The notes under the pieces: model-generated
What the model was told of the DNA's origin: nothing
Database searches by the model: none
Seen by the model: the letters and a program-made list of their open reading frames with translations, nothing else
In this document: positions 55,766-64,000 of the stretch, piece by piece
Position numbering within the stretch: position 1 is the first letter of the stretch
How the letters are laid out: each line of letters opens with the position of its first letter
Origin: an uncultured Aquimarina sp.
GTDB lineage: Bacteria; Bacteroidota; Bacteroidia; Flavobacteriales; Flavobacteriaceae
Direction: 5' to 3'
Assembly (NCBI GenBank): GCA_947498815.1
Contig: CANMLU010000004.1
Location: 186,001-250,000, forward strand
DNA length: 64,000 bases
Made by a program: the position numbers and the translations under genes

Positions 55766-56710
55766 ATGGAAAACTATTTTTCAATACAAGATATTGATTC
55801 ACTATCTAATTGGATAGATGAAGCCACAGCGATGAAGAAAAAACCGCTAGCGAATAAAACTTTAGGTATAGATAAGACTATAGGGTTATTGTTTTTTAAC
55901 CCTAGTCTTCGTACACGTTTAAGCACACAAAAAGCGGCTTTAAACCTGGGGATGAATGTTATTGTTATGAATTTTACTGGAGAGGGGTGGTCTTTAGAAT
56001 ACGGAGATGGTACCATTATGGATCAAGGAAACTCTGAGCATGTTAAAGAAGCGGCTCAAGTTGTTTCTCAATATTGTGATGTTCTGGCGATCCGTGCTTT
56101 TGCTAAATTAGAAAATAGAGAAGAAGATTATAGTGAAAAAGTACTAAAAAATTTTATAAAATATACTACTATTCCGGTAGTGAATATGGAAAGTGCCACA
56201 GGACATCCACTGCAAGCACTAACAGATGCTATAACTATAGCCGAGTATAGAAAAACAGATAAACCAAAGGTTGTATTATCATGGGCACCGCATCCAAAAG
56301 CTTTGCCTCAGGCCGTTGCAAATTCATTTGTAGAAATGATGCAACGTACGGACGCACATTTTGTAATTACCCACCCTGTGGGATTTGAGTTAGCCAGTCA
56401 GATTACTAAAGAGGTGCCCATTGATTACAACCAGGAAAATGCATTCAAAGATGCAGATTTTATCTACGTAAAAAACTGGAGCTCATATGCCGATTATGGT
56501 AAAACATTAGAAGACAATAGTTGGAGGATTACTGACGAAAAGATGAAACTTACGAATAACGCAAAGTTTATGCATTGTCTTCCGGTAAGAAGAAATGTCG
56601 TTGTTGATGATATAGTGATTGACAGTGAAAACTCCATAGTCATTGAACAAGCAAATAACAGGACATATGCCGCTCAATTGGTATTAAAGAAAATCCTAGA
56701 AAGTAAATAG
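55766..56710 (+). CDS. argF': N-acylornithine carbamoyltransferase (argF' type)
   Basis: 314 residues. Transfers carbamoyl phosphate to N-succinyl- or N-acetylornithine, the Bacteroidota variant route. Carbamoyl-phosphate site FFNPSLRTRLST, HPLQALTD, and the distinctive LPVRRN in MHCLPVRRNVVVDD are present. The residue before EHVKEA is Ser90, in the region where Glu (acetyl) or Pro (succinyl) decide specificity; a small residue there favours succinyl, though the alignment is by eye. A 185-base gap without a clear gene precedes it. Confidence 0.88.
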   Translation: MENYFSIQDIDSLSNWIDEATAMKKKPLANKTLGIDKTIGLLFFNPSLRTRLSTQKAALNLGMNVIVMNFTGEGWSLEYGDGTIMDQGNSEHVKEAAQVVSQYCDVLAIRAFAKLENREEDYSEKVLKNFIKYTTIPVVNMESATGHPLQALTDAITIAEYRKTDKPKVVLSWAPHPKALPQAVANSFVEMMQRTDAHFVITHPVGFELASQITKEVPIDYNQENAFKDADFIYVKNWSSYADYGKTLEDNSWRITDEKMKLTNNAKFMHCLPVRRNVVVDDIVIDSENSIVIEQANNRTYAAQLVLKKILESK

Positions 56711-56713
56711 AAT

Positions 56714-56752
56714 ACTCCCTCCTTGAGGAGGGTGGCCAAAGGCCGGGAGGTG
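56714..56752 (+). repeat. REP-like palindrome between argF' and argB
   Basis: ACTCCC...GGGAGGT arms enclose CTCCTTGAGGAG and GGCCAAAGGCC hairpins. Its style matches the CTCCTTGAGGAGGGTGGC dispersed elements of flavobacteria. It lies inside the operon. Confidence 0.6.
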
Positions 56753-56775
56753 TTAATTGCACCAAAAACGATTTA

Positions 56776-57561
56776 ATGATGGAAAAACAGAAATTATTAG
56801 TTGCCAAAATAGGAGGTAATATTATCGAAGACGAAAAAGCATTAGCATCATTTCTTGAGGATTTTTCTAAAGTAGAAGGGCCAAAGATTTTGGTTCATGG
56901 TGGAGGTAAGGCCGCAACACAACTTGCATCCAAATTAGGAATACGAACAGAAATGATTGATGGTCGAAGGATTACTTCAGAAAAGAATCTCGATATAGTT
57001 GTGATGACCTATGCAGGATTATTAAACAAGACGATTGTTTCTGGACTGCAAAAATATAATTGCAATGCTTTAGGTTTAACAGGAGCCGATGCCAACGTAA
57101 TCTTGGCAGAAAAAAGACCTGTACAGTTTGTTGATTATGGGTATGTAGGAGATGTAATAAACGTGAATCATACAATAATTAAAACATTTTTAGATCAAGA
57201 TATTACTCCTGTGTTCTGTGCAGTAACACATGATCATAAGGGGCAATTACTAAATACAAATGCAGATACAATAGCATCAGAGATTGCATCTGCTATGAGT
57301 GAATTGTATAATGTTTCCTTGTTTTATTGTTTTGAGCTTAAAGGAGTACTAGAAAATATTGAAGATAAAGATTCAGTAATCGAACATATTGATTTGGAAA
57401 CCTATTCAAGATTGAGAGATGCAAATGTAATTGCAGATGGAATGTTACCAAAATTGCAGAACTGTTTTGACGCCTTGCAAAAAAAAGTGAATAGGGTGCA
57501 TATTGCCAATGCAGAATTTATAAAAGATCAAACCACAAAACACACAACATTGAGTCTGTAA
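56776..57561 (+). CDS. argB: N-acylglutamate kinase
   Basis: 261 residues; start at the first or second of two adjacent ATG codons. Amino-acid kinase fold: KIGGNIIEDEKAL, LVHGGGKAATQLASKLG, GLTGADANVI, and the C-terminal GMLPKLQNCFDAL. Phosphorylates N-acylglutamate before ArgC. Two bases separate it from the next gene. Confidence 0.94.
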   Translation: MMEKQKLLVAKIGGNIIEDEKALASFLEDFSKVEGPKILVHGGGKAATQLASKLGIRTEMIDGRRITSEKNLDIVVMTYAGLLNKTIVSGLQKYNCNALGLTGADANVILAEKRPVQFVDYGYVGDVINVNHTIIKTFLDQDITPVFCAVTHDHKGQLLNTNADTIASEIASAMSELYNVSLFYCFELKGVLENIEDKDSVIEHIDLETYSRLRDANVIADGMLPKLQNCFDALQKKVNRVHIANAEFIKDQTTKHTTLSL

Positions 57562-57563
57562 AT

Positions 57564-58628
57564 ATGATACAAGAATTAACAAATCAAGCCATCGAGCTTT
57601 TGCATCATTTGATAGCAACGCCTTCTTTTTCTTCAGAAGAAGATAAGACAGCACTGTTGATTGAAGGCTGGTTTATTCGGCAAAATATTCCTTTTGAAAG
57701 GGAGAATAATAACATTTGGGCTTATAATAAATACTTCGACGAATCAAAACCAACAATTTTACTGAATTCTCATCATGATACAGTAAAACCAAATGGTAAT
57801 TATACAAATGATCCATTCAATGCCTTTGTATCGGATGGCAAACTTTTTGGGTTAGGAAGTAATGATGCAGGTGGATGCTTAGTTGCTCTGATTGCCACAT
57901 TTACTCATTTTTATGGACAAGAAAACTTAGGTTATAATTTTGTGATTGTTGCCTCGGCAGAAGAAGAGAGTAGTGGTCCTTTGGGATTAAAAAGCGTTTT
58001 AAAGTACCTCAAAAATGTTGAGTTTGGGATCGTTGGAGAACCCACATTAATGCAATTGGCGGTTGCAGAAAAAGGGTTGTTGGTATTGGATGTTAAAGTA
58101 AAAGGAACTGCTAGCCATGCAGCACATCCAAATGATGATAACTCAATTTATAACGCTTTGGAGGTTTTAGAATGGTTTCAAGAATATAAGTTCGAAGAGA
58201 AATCTTCGACATTAGGAGAGGTAAAAATGACCGTAACACAAATAAACGCTGGTAATCAGCATAATGTAGTACCGTCTCATTGCGATTTGGTAGTGGATAT
58301 TCGAGTAAACGATAAGTATAAAAATGAAGAGGTTCTGGAAATTGTCCGGAAAGCAATGCCAAAAAATGTTGAGGTGCAACCAAGATCTCTACATTTAGGA
58401 TCTTCATCGATTTCTATTGATCATCCCATTGTAAAATCGGGTATAGCATTAGGAAGAACAACTTATGGTTCGCCTACATTATCAGATCAATCGGTATTAA
58501 GTTGTCCATCCTTAAAATTAGGACCGGGTGATTCTACAAGATCTCATTCTGCGGATGAATTTATTTACCTTAAAGAGATTAGAGATGGAGTAGCATTGTA
58601 TATAAAGATTTTGGAAGGAATTGTATAA
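57564..58628 (+). CDS. argE: N-acylornithine or N-acylcitrulline deacylase (M20 family, ArgE-like)
   Basis: 354 residues. Zinc residues in SHHDTVKPN, GSNDAGG and the Glu pair of SAEEESSG, plus the dimerisation domain with SHAAHP. In the variant pathway the acyl group is removed after carbamoylation, so the natural substrate is probably N-succinyl- or N-acetylcitrulline. The family also includes DapE; position between argB and argH decides the call. Confidence 0.85.
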   Translation: MIQELTNQAIELLHHLIATPSFSSEEDKTALLIEGWFIRQNIPFERENNNIWAYNKYFDESKPTILLNSHHDTVKPNGNYTNDPFNAFVSDGKLFGLGSNDAGGCLVALIATFTHFYGQENLGYNFVIVASAEEESSGPLGLKSVLKYLKNVEFGIVGEPTLMQLAVAEKGLLVLDVKVKGTASHAAHPNDDNSIYNALEVLEWFQEYKFEEKSSTLGEVKMTVTQINAGNQHNVVPSHCDLVVDIRVNDKYKNEEVLEIVRKAMPKNVEVQPRSLHLGSSSISIDHPIVKSGIALGRTTYGSPTLSDQSVLSCPSLKLGPGDSTRSHSADEFIYLKEIRDGVALYIKILEGIV

Positions 58629-58644
58629 TAAGAATATGATGTCA

Positions 58645-58708
58645 CACTGAGCTTGTCGAAGTGTTACTATAGGGGTTATAAATGGCTTCGACAATCACAG
58701 CCTGATAA
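58645..58708 (+). repeat. REP-like inverted repeat before argH
   Basis: CACTGAGCTTGTCGAAGTG and GGCTTCGACAATCACAG face each other with about 20 bases between. The first arm is the common GAGCTTGTCGAAG element, also found in variant form near 25470. Confidence 0.6.
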
Positions 58709-58723
58709 TAAAAAAAATAGAAG

Positions 58724-60004
58724 ATGAAACTCTGGGATAAAGGATTACCAAAAGATAAAAAGATAGACATGTTTACTGTGGGTAACGATAGGCAGCTGGA
58801 TTTGGTAATTGCAAAATATGATGTCAAAGCAACTTTGGCACATGCAAAAATGCTACATAAAATAGAGTTGATTTCTGAAAAAGAAATTTCTGAAATTGAT
58901 AGAGAACTCCATAATTTGTCACAACAGATTGAGGCGGGCACCTTTGTAATTGAAGACCAATTTGAAGATGTGCATTCGAAAATCGAATTCGAATTGACAA
59001 AGCGAATTGGGGACGCAGGTAAACGAATACATACTGCACGATCTCGTAATGATCAAGTTTTGGTAGCTATGCATTTATATCTCAAGGATGAGCTATTGCA
59101 AATCAAGTCTCAAGTGAAAGAGTTATCTCAAAACCTATTAGCATCTGCACAAAGGTATAAAGATGTGCTGTTGCCTGGTTACACACACCTACAAATTGCC
59201 ATGCCTTCATCTTTTGGTTTATGGTTTTCCGCATATGCAGAGAGTTTTGTGGATGACCTTTATTTCGTAAATGCAGCTATTAAAGTTGTAAATCAAAATC
59301 CATTGGGTAGCGCTGCTGGTTATGGAAGTTCTTTTCCGATCGATAGAGAGTTTACAACAAATGAATTGGATTTTGACGCCTTAAAATATAATGTGGTTGC
59401 GGCTCAAATGAGTAGGGGGAAGTCCGAAAAATCTACTGCATTTGCTATGAGTAGTGTCGCGGGTACATTGTCGAAATTGGCGATGGATGTTTGTTTGTAT
59501 ATGAGTCAGAATTTTGATTTCATGAGTATTCCTTCAGAGTTTACCACAGGATCCAGTATTATGCCTCATAAGAAAAACCCTGATGTCTTTGAATTAATTC
59601 GAGGGAAATGCAATAAAATTCAGGCCTTGCCCTATGAATTGACCCTTCTTACCAATAATCTCCCTAGTGGGTATCACAGAGATTTACAATTGTTAAAAGA
59701 AGGAATTGTACCGGCTATTCAAGATTTAAAAGCATCATTAGAAATGGCAATATATGCATTAAAGAATGTAAAGGTTAATGAGAATATTCTGAAAGATGAC
59801 AAGTATGATTACCTCTTTAGTGTAGATACCCTAAATGAATTGGTGATGCAAGGGATGTCATTTCGAGATGCATACGTCAAAATCGGTTTGGATATTGAAA
59901 ATGGAAATTATAAACCTAAGAAAAACACAGAACACAGCCATATAGGAAGTATTAATAACCTATGTCTGAAAGAAATTGAAGAGAAGTTGAAGCGAGTTAA
60001 TTGA
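58724..60004 (+). CDS. argH: Argininosuccinate lyase
   Basis: 426 residues. Releases arginine and fumarate. The family signature GSSIMPHKKNPD is present with the flexible catalytic Ser, and TARSRNDQVLVAMHLYLKDEL near residue 105. Last gene of the operon; a strong hairpin with T run follows. Confidence 0.95.
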   Translation: MKLWDKGLPKDKKIDMFTVGNDRQLDLVIAKYDVKATLAHAKMLHKIELISEKEISEIDRELHNLSQQIEAGTFVIEDQFEDVHSKIEFELTKRIGDAGKRIHTARSRNDQVLVAMHLYLKDELLQIKSQVKELSQNLLASAQRYKDVLLPGYTHLQIAMPSSFGLWFSAYAESFVDDLYFVNAAIKVVNQNPLGSAAGYGSSFPIDREFTTNELDFDALKYNVVAAQMSRGKSEKSTAFAMSSVAGTLSKLAMDVCLYMSQNFDFMSIPSEFTTGSSIMPHKKNPDVFELIRGKCNKIQALPYELTLLTNNLPSGYHRDLQLLKEGIVPAIQDLKASLEMAIYALKNVKVNENILKDDKYDYLFSVDTLNELVMQGMSFRDAYVKIGLDIENGNYKPKKNTEHSHIGSINNLCLKEIEEKLKRVN

Positions 60005-60045
60005 GTGTAAGTTGAGTTAGTTTAATTTTTTTAGTTTCAACCTAG

Positions 60046-60084
60046 ATCCCCAGAGGAGTTGTTAACCACTGGGGATTGTTTTTT
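60046..60084 (+). terminator. Terminator of the arginine-proline operon
   Basis: ATCCCCAG (60046-60053) pairs with CTGGGGAT (60069-60076), followed by TGTTTTTT. Confidence 0.85.
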
Positions 60085-60098
60085 ATCCTTTAGTTTTG

Positions 60099-60123
60099 TC
60101 ATTCCGGCGTAGGCCGGAATCCA
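60099..60123 (+). repeat. REP-like palindrome
   Basis: GTCATTCCGGCGTAGGCCGGAATCC contains the hairpin ATTCCGGC/GCCGGAAT. It belongs to the same dispersed style as the repeats near 23022. Confidence 0.6.
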
Positions 60124-60225
60124 TAATATTAGTAACAAGACGAATGTTGGACCCTTGGCTATAAAGGGGTGACAAAGAATCTTTATTAAGAAAAAAGATT
60201 ATATTTAATATAAAGAATTAATTAT

Positions 60226-61113
60226 ATGAAAATCACCTGTTTTGGAGAAGTGCTTTGGGATATTTTTCCTGCTCAAAAAAAAATCGGTGGAGCACCACTT
60301 AATGTTGCTTTGCGATTGCATTCGATGGGTATAGATTCTTCTGTTATCACAAAAATTGGAGATGATGATTTGGGAAAAGATATTTTGAAGTATACAAAGG
60401 GGCAAGGTTTGCCAGTACATACTTTTCAGATTGATCAGAAATATAAAACAGGAGAGGTTTTGGTTACTTTGGATCATGAAAATACTGCTACATATGAGAT
60501 TAGTCGTCCTGTAGCATGGGATTTCATTGAATATTCTGAAGAAAATGCAAGAGCGGTGGAAGAATCGGATGCAATTATTTTTGGGAGCTTGGCTAGTAGA
60601 AATGAAGTTTCAAGAAATACATTACTTCGGTTATTAGATATTGCCAAGTTTAAAATTTTGGATGTGAATCTGCGACCACCTCATTATGACGCGAAGCTAC
60701 TTTTAGAATTAATAAAACAAGCCGATTTTATAAAATTAAATGATGAAGAATTGGATGAGATAAGTAATCAATTCAATCTCATAGAGCATACTTTAGAAGA
60801 TCAAATCAAAGCAATCGCTAAGCACACAAATACCAATCAAATTTGTATCACCAAAGGTGGTAAAGGGGCTACTTTGTTTTATGATGGTGTTTTTTACAAT
60901 AACACAGGTTATAAAGTCAAGGTAGTTGATACTGTAGGTGCAGGAGATTCATTCTTGGCCACATTAATTTCTGGATTGCTTCAAAAGAAAACACCACAAG
61001 GATCTATCGATCATGCTTGTGCAATTGGCGCTATGGTTGCCGGAAGTGAAGGCGCTAATCCTGTTTTTTCTGAAGCGGAAATAAATAGTTTTATTATAAA
61101 TCAAGGCGCTTAG
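60226..61113 (+). CDS. PfkB-family sugar kinase, probable fructokinase
   Basis: 295 residues. N-terminal GEVLWDIFPAQKKIGGAPLNVA is typical of fructokinases, and the C-terminal PfkB signature VDTVGAGDSFLA carries the catalytic Asp. Phosphorylates fructose or a related ketose. Sits 60 bases before a TIM-barrel isomerase-like gene, so the pair may process one sugar. Confidence 0.82.
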   Translation: MKITCFGEVLWDIFPAQKKIGGAPLNVALRLHSMGIDSSVITKIGDDDLGKDILKYTKGQGLPVHTFQIDQKYKTGEVLVTLDHENTATYEISRPVAWDFIEYSEENARAVEESDAIIFGSLASRNEVSRNTLLRLLDIAKFKILDVNLRPPHYDAKLLLELIKQADFIKLNDEELDEISNQFNLIEHTLEDQIKAIAKHTNTNQICITKGGKGATLFYDGVFYNNTGYKVKVVDTVGAGDSFLATLISGLLQKKTPQGSIDHACAIGAMVAGSEGANPVFSEAEINSFIINQGA

Positions 61114-61173
61114 TTGATGTGTAATATATGTTCCTAAAATAGTATCTTTAATAGGTTTATACAATCATTTGAT

Positions 61174-62079
61174 ATGTCAGATAAAAAAATTAATCGCAGA
61201 GAAGCAGTTAGAAACGTGTCCCTGGGCATAGGAGCCATTAGTATCGCAGGTCCAGTAATGGCGGGGTTCAAAAATAATACTTCAAAATCTGCTTCATCTC
61301 ACACAGCAACTATTTTAAAAGGGAATATTAATCATTCCGCCTGCAGATGGTGTTATGAAGATATTCCATTACAGGAATTTGCAGAAAAAGGAAAAGAGAT
61401 AGGGCTTAAAGCCATCGATTTGTTAAAACCGGACGAATGGCAAACGGTTCAGGATGCCGGATTAGAATGTTCTTTGGCAACAGATACGTTTGCGAGCATT
61501 ACACATGGATTCAATGATCCAAAAAATCATGAAAAACTGCAAGAACAATATATTAAACTGATTTATGAAGCCGCAAATGCTGGAATAAAACAAGTTATTG
61601 TTTTTTCAGGAAATCGAAATGGTATTTCTGATCAAGAGGGGTGGGAGCAATGTGCTAAAGGATTAGATGATTTGGTAAAGCATGCCGAAAAAAATAATGT
61701 TACTTTAATCATGGAGTTGCTTAATAGCAAGGTAGATCATACCAATTATCAATGTGACCATACGCCTTGGGGGGTAGCTCTAGTTGATAAAATAGGATCC
61801 CCTAATTTTAAACTATTATACGATATCTACCATATGCAAATTATGGAAGGCGATATTATAGATACGATCAAAAAATATGAAAAATATATTGCTCATTATC
61901 ATACTGGCGGTGTGCCGGGTCGGAATGAGATTAATAATTCTCAAGAGCTTAATTACCCTGCAATATTAAAGGCTATTTTTTCTACAGGTTTTAAGGGATA
62001 CGTAGCCCAAGAATTTATCCCTACATATGAGGATAAAATAAAAGCTTTAAAAGAGGGGGTTACGATTTGTGATGTGTAA
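61174..62079 (+). CDS. Hydroxypyruvate isomerase-like TIM-barrel protein, Tat-type signal
   Basis: 301 residues. N-terminus KKINRREAVRNVSLGIGAISIAGPVMAG is a twin-arginine-like signal, so folded export to the periplasm is likely. The rest follows the xylose-isomerase-like family (VTLIMELLNSKVDH, NFKLLYDIYHMQIMEGD, AHYHTGGVPGRNEI, VAQEFIP), with Glu, His and Asp metal residues. Family members isomerise or epimerise small keto acids or sugars; the substrate is unknown. Confidence 0.78.
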   Translation: MSDKKINRREAVRNVSLGIGAISIAGPVMAGFKNNTSKSASSHTATILKGNINHSACRWCYEDIPLQEFAEKGKEIGLKAIDLLKPDEWQTVQDAGLECSLATDTFASITHGFNDPKNHEKLQEQYIKLIYEAANAGIKQVIVFSGNRNGISDQEGWEQCAKGLDDLVKHAEKNNVTLIMELLNSKVDHTNYQCDHTPWGVALVDKIGSPNFKLLYDIYHMQIMEGDIIDTIKKYEKYIAHYHTGGVPGRNEINNSQELNYPAILKAIFSTGFKGYVAQEFIPTYEDKIKALKEGVTICDV

Positions 62080-62091
62080 TCAAAAACTGAA

Positions 62092-62451
62092 TTAACGAAT
62101 TATAGCCCTTAAATCATCAACAACATTTAGTTCGTGCCTTAGGTTTGCATATAAAATGAATAAAATAAAAATCGCTATTGTAAAACCTAATAACGTTCCA
62201 TTCTTATTACTGGCAGAGAATTTTTTAGATGTCTTCAAATAGGCCTGGGAGAGCTTTTTAGTATATTTCGTTACTAATCCAAAGGCTGGTGCAAAAATAA
62301 GTACAACAATAGCCATATCAATGATAACCAAGAGATAGCCCTTTTGATCAATATGTGTTTTTACATATTTAATAATGTGTTCGTTGATTAACGCTGCACA
62401 TAAAACGGCAACCGCATAAATTGCATATTGGGTAATTTTTTTATTATTCAT
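62092..62451 (-). CDS. Small three-helix membrane protein
   Basis: 119 residues with hydrophobic segments at about 8-25, 40-62 and 90-109. No charged catalytic motif. Convergent with the Hyi-like gene. Not recognised. Confidence 0.55.
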   Translation of the reverse strand: MNNKKITQYAIYAVAVLCAALINEHIIKYVKTHIDQKGYLLVIIDMAIVVLIFAPAFGLVTKYTKKLSQAYLKTSKKFSASNKNGTLLGFTIAIFILFILYANLRHELNVVDDLRAIIR

Positions 62452-62643
62452 GGGGCATAAAACTACTATTTATTAATTAAAGACTGAAAAACTAGTAAAA
62501 CTATTGGATTAAATCAAAATTTCATAGGAACAAAACGCTATTAGCCTTGATTTTATTATACATCAGACAATTTTCAAAACTTATTTTTTCATAATATTTC
62601 TGTGGATTTTTGGATAGAAAACCAGGAGCTTTATAATTTTATT

Positions 62644-62677
62644 GCTAAATTGATATATTTATGCTAAATTAATATAT
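62644..62677 (+). promoter_or_regulatory. Tandem repeats abutting the insA-like start
   Basis: GCTAAATTGATATAT (62644-62658) and GCTAAATTAATATAT (62663-62677) differ at one base, are 19 bases apart, and the second ends at the ATG. They could be an operator for the encoded helix-turn-helix protein. Confidence 0.5.
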
Positions 62678-63097
62678 ATGAAAATTGATACATGTCCTAA
62701 TTGTGGTTCGGGAGCGTATATAAAAAGTGGTGTTGTAAATAATAGACAGCGCTATAAGTGTAAATCGTGCGGGTATTTTTTTTCAGTAAACAAAATTGGA
62801 AAGAAAATAGATGATTATTATGTTAATAAGGCACTCCAATTATATTTAGAGGGGTTAACATATAGAGAAATTGAACGTATTTTGGGGATTTCTCATGTGA
62901 GCATAATGAATTGGGTAAAAAAATACGGTATTAAAAGACCCTATAACTCAAATTATCATCCTACCTATAAAATATTGAACCCTTCAGAGTTGTCTACCTA
63001 TTTTCAAGATGTTAGTAATTTGTCAGGAGCTGGAGTCGTAGTGACCGAGCTTGGAGATAAGTTTATGCTCATAAAATGGGAACGTTTTAAAGAATAG
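62678..63097 (+). CDS. Orphan InsA-like zinc-ribbon/HTH protein
   Basis: 139 residues. Zinc ribbon CPNCGSGAYIKSG...KCKSCG at about 6-36, then an IS1 InsA-type helix-turn-helix (GLTYREIERILGISHVSIMNWVKKYGIKR) near 64-92. The C-terminal 47 residues (YKILNPSELSTYFQDVS...KWERFKE) are not transposase-like. No insB partner or terminal inverted repeats are seen. It may be a domesticated DNA-binding regulator. Confidence 0.75.
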   Translation: MKIDTCPNCGSGAYIKSGVVNNRQRYKCKSCGYFFSVNKIGKKIDDYYVNKALQLYLEGLTYREIERILGISHVSIMNWVKKYGIKRPYNSNYHPTYKILNPSELSTYFQDVSNLSGAGVVVTELGDKFMLIKWERFKE

Positions 63098-63138
63098 ATA
63101 TAACAAATTAACGAATAGATATATTAGTTTTTCGTTAA
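63092..63138. repeat. Direct and inverted repeats before the porin
   Basis: GAATAGATATA occurs at 63092-63102, overlapping the insA-like stop, and at 63113-63123, 21 bases apart. TTAACGAA (63108-63115) and TTCGTTAA (63131-63138) also form an inverted pair. Confidence 0.45.
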
Positions 63139-63207
63139 CTCATACTTTTTTGGAGATTAGTAGTGCGCACAAAATCAATTCATTACAAATCTAATCTTTT
63201 AAACTCT

Positions 63208-64000
63208 ATGAGAAAACAACTGATAATACTAATAGGTTTAATTTTTATTACCTTGCAGTATACGTATTCACAAGGTTCTCCTGATTATACGGGGGGACTC
63301 AAAGTAAAACTCAATGAAGAGGGCTCAAAATACTTTAGGATTATTTCCTGGGGTCAGTTTTGGGCAAGATATCAAGATGACGCACCAGACGATGTTAGTA
63401 GTACTAGTTTTAGTATTCGTAGGGCACGTATACTTACCTATTCCCAAATCAACAAAGACTTTTTGATACTCACACATTTTGGATTGAATAGCCTTAATGC
63501 AGATAATCAAAGTCCTATTGGAACAGGAGAACGGTCTCAATTATTCTTTCATGATTTTTGGCTGCAATACAGTCTTGGAGAAAATCATGCTATAGGTGGG
63601 GGACTTCATTATTGGAATGGGATATCTCGCCTCAATAATCAAAGTACTCTTAACATAATGACATTAGATAATAACAGGCAATCCTGGGCAACAATTGGAT
63701 TATCAGATCAATTTGCACGTCATATTGGTATTTATGCAAAAGGATCCTTTGGGAAGCTTCAATATCGAGTATCGATTAACGAATCCGGTACCAATAACCT
63801 TCAGGAAACAGCTGCAGCCCCCATAGCTGGGGAACCTGCAGTTTATGCAGGTAGAAGATTATTAGGTTCAAAAGATGCCGGAAAGAACTATGCCGGGTAT
63901 TTTGATTATAATTTCCTGGATCAAGAATCAAATTTCTTACCTTACAAAGTAGGGTCTTATATTGGAGGTAAAAAGATTTTCAATTTGGGTGCAGGATTCT
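63208..64000 (+). CDS. Outer-membrane porin, N-terminal part (OprP/OprO-like)
   Basis: About 264 residues visible, open at the right edge. Signal peptide at 1-21 (ending TYSQG), then beta-strand-rich sequence: YFRIISWGQFWARYQ, SFSIRRARILTYSQ, FFHDFWLQYSLGENHAIGGGLHYW. The RRAR element and alternating aromatic strands resemble phosphate-selective or OprP-family porins, but substrate cannot be told. Completion of the gene lies outside. Confidence 0.65.
   Translation, partial: MRKQLIILIGLIFITLQYTYSQGSPDYTGGLKVKLNEEGSKYFRIISWGQFWARYQDDAPDDVSSTSFSIRRARILTYSQINKDFLILTHFGLNSLNADNQSPIGTGERSQLFFHDFWLQYSLGENHAIGGGLHYWNGISRLNNQSTLNIMTLDNNRQSWATIGLSDQFARHIGIYAKGSFGKLQYRVSINESGTNNLQETAAAPIAGEPAVYAGRRLLGSKDAGKNYAGYFDYNFLDQESNFLPYKVGSYIGGKKIFNLGAGF

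Noticed and set aside
55617-55817. 66-codon ORF between proB and argF'
   Set aside because: It begins at a non-ATG codon, overlaps argF' and has unremarkable composition.
62678-63097. Active IS1-family insertion sequence
   Set aside because: No InsB frame, no terminal inverted repeats and no target duplication were found.

Overview
The window is AT-rich DNA from a member of the Bacteroidota, most likely a marine Flavobacteriaceae. The signs are a SusC/SusD pair, many Bacteroidota-style lipoprotein signals (S-C-D/E/K), promoters with the TAnnTTTG -7 box, few purine-rich ribosome binding sites, an N-acyl-ornithine carbamoyltransferase in the arginine operon, and a complete alginate utilisation locus. 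The genus cannot be fixed from sequence alone. I saw no rRNA, tRNA, CRISPR array or complete insertion sequence.

Layout. 1-14170: housekeeping and envelope genes. These are a partial secreted protein, a membrane-anchored patatin, an Xre/RES toxin-antitoxin pair, M13 and M16 lipoprotein metalloproteases, an ACT-like protein divergent from aspartokinase, a YifB/ComM ATPase and a CHAP-type hydrolase. 14321-17883: a 5-oxoprolinase operon (pxpABC) led by an Nramp-fold transporter that has lost the usual metal-binding residues. 18140-20755: a four-gene signalling cluster (131-aa unknown, polytopic membrane protein, histidine kinase, LuxR-type regulator). 20792-28448: the isoleucine/valine operon ilvD-ilvB-ilvN-ilvC-ilvA, preceded by two tandem leader-peptide attenuators. 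28609-48104: alginate degradation. 48446-60004: a combined arginine and proline operon preceded by an Arg-rich leader ORF. 60226-64000: fructokinase, a Tat-type TIM-barrel protein, a small membrane protein, an orphan InsA-like DNA-binding protein and the start of a porin.

How the alginate locus works. Two PL7 lyases and a PL6 lyase cut polymer. SusC/SusD and a PKD lipoprotein bind and import oligomers. PL17 releases unsaturated monouronate and KdgF converts it to DEH. An MFS permease imports it, an SDR reduces it to KDG, KdgK phosphorylates it, and Eda splits it to pyruvate and glyceraldehyde-3-phosphate. Two FadR-type GntR paralogues sit inside the locus. Five promoter regions carry tandem TTGGTTnACCAA palindromes, four of them with 13-bp centre spacing and an outer half-site that overlaps the -7 box. 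A three-hairpin small RNA is predicted antisense to the long susC leader.

The clearest unusual signals are all regulatory: the duplicated ilv attenuator, the Arg-codon leader before the arg operon, the 13-bp phased operators, and the susC-leader antisense RNA.
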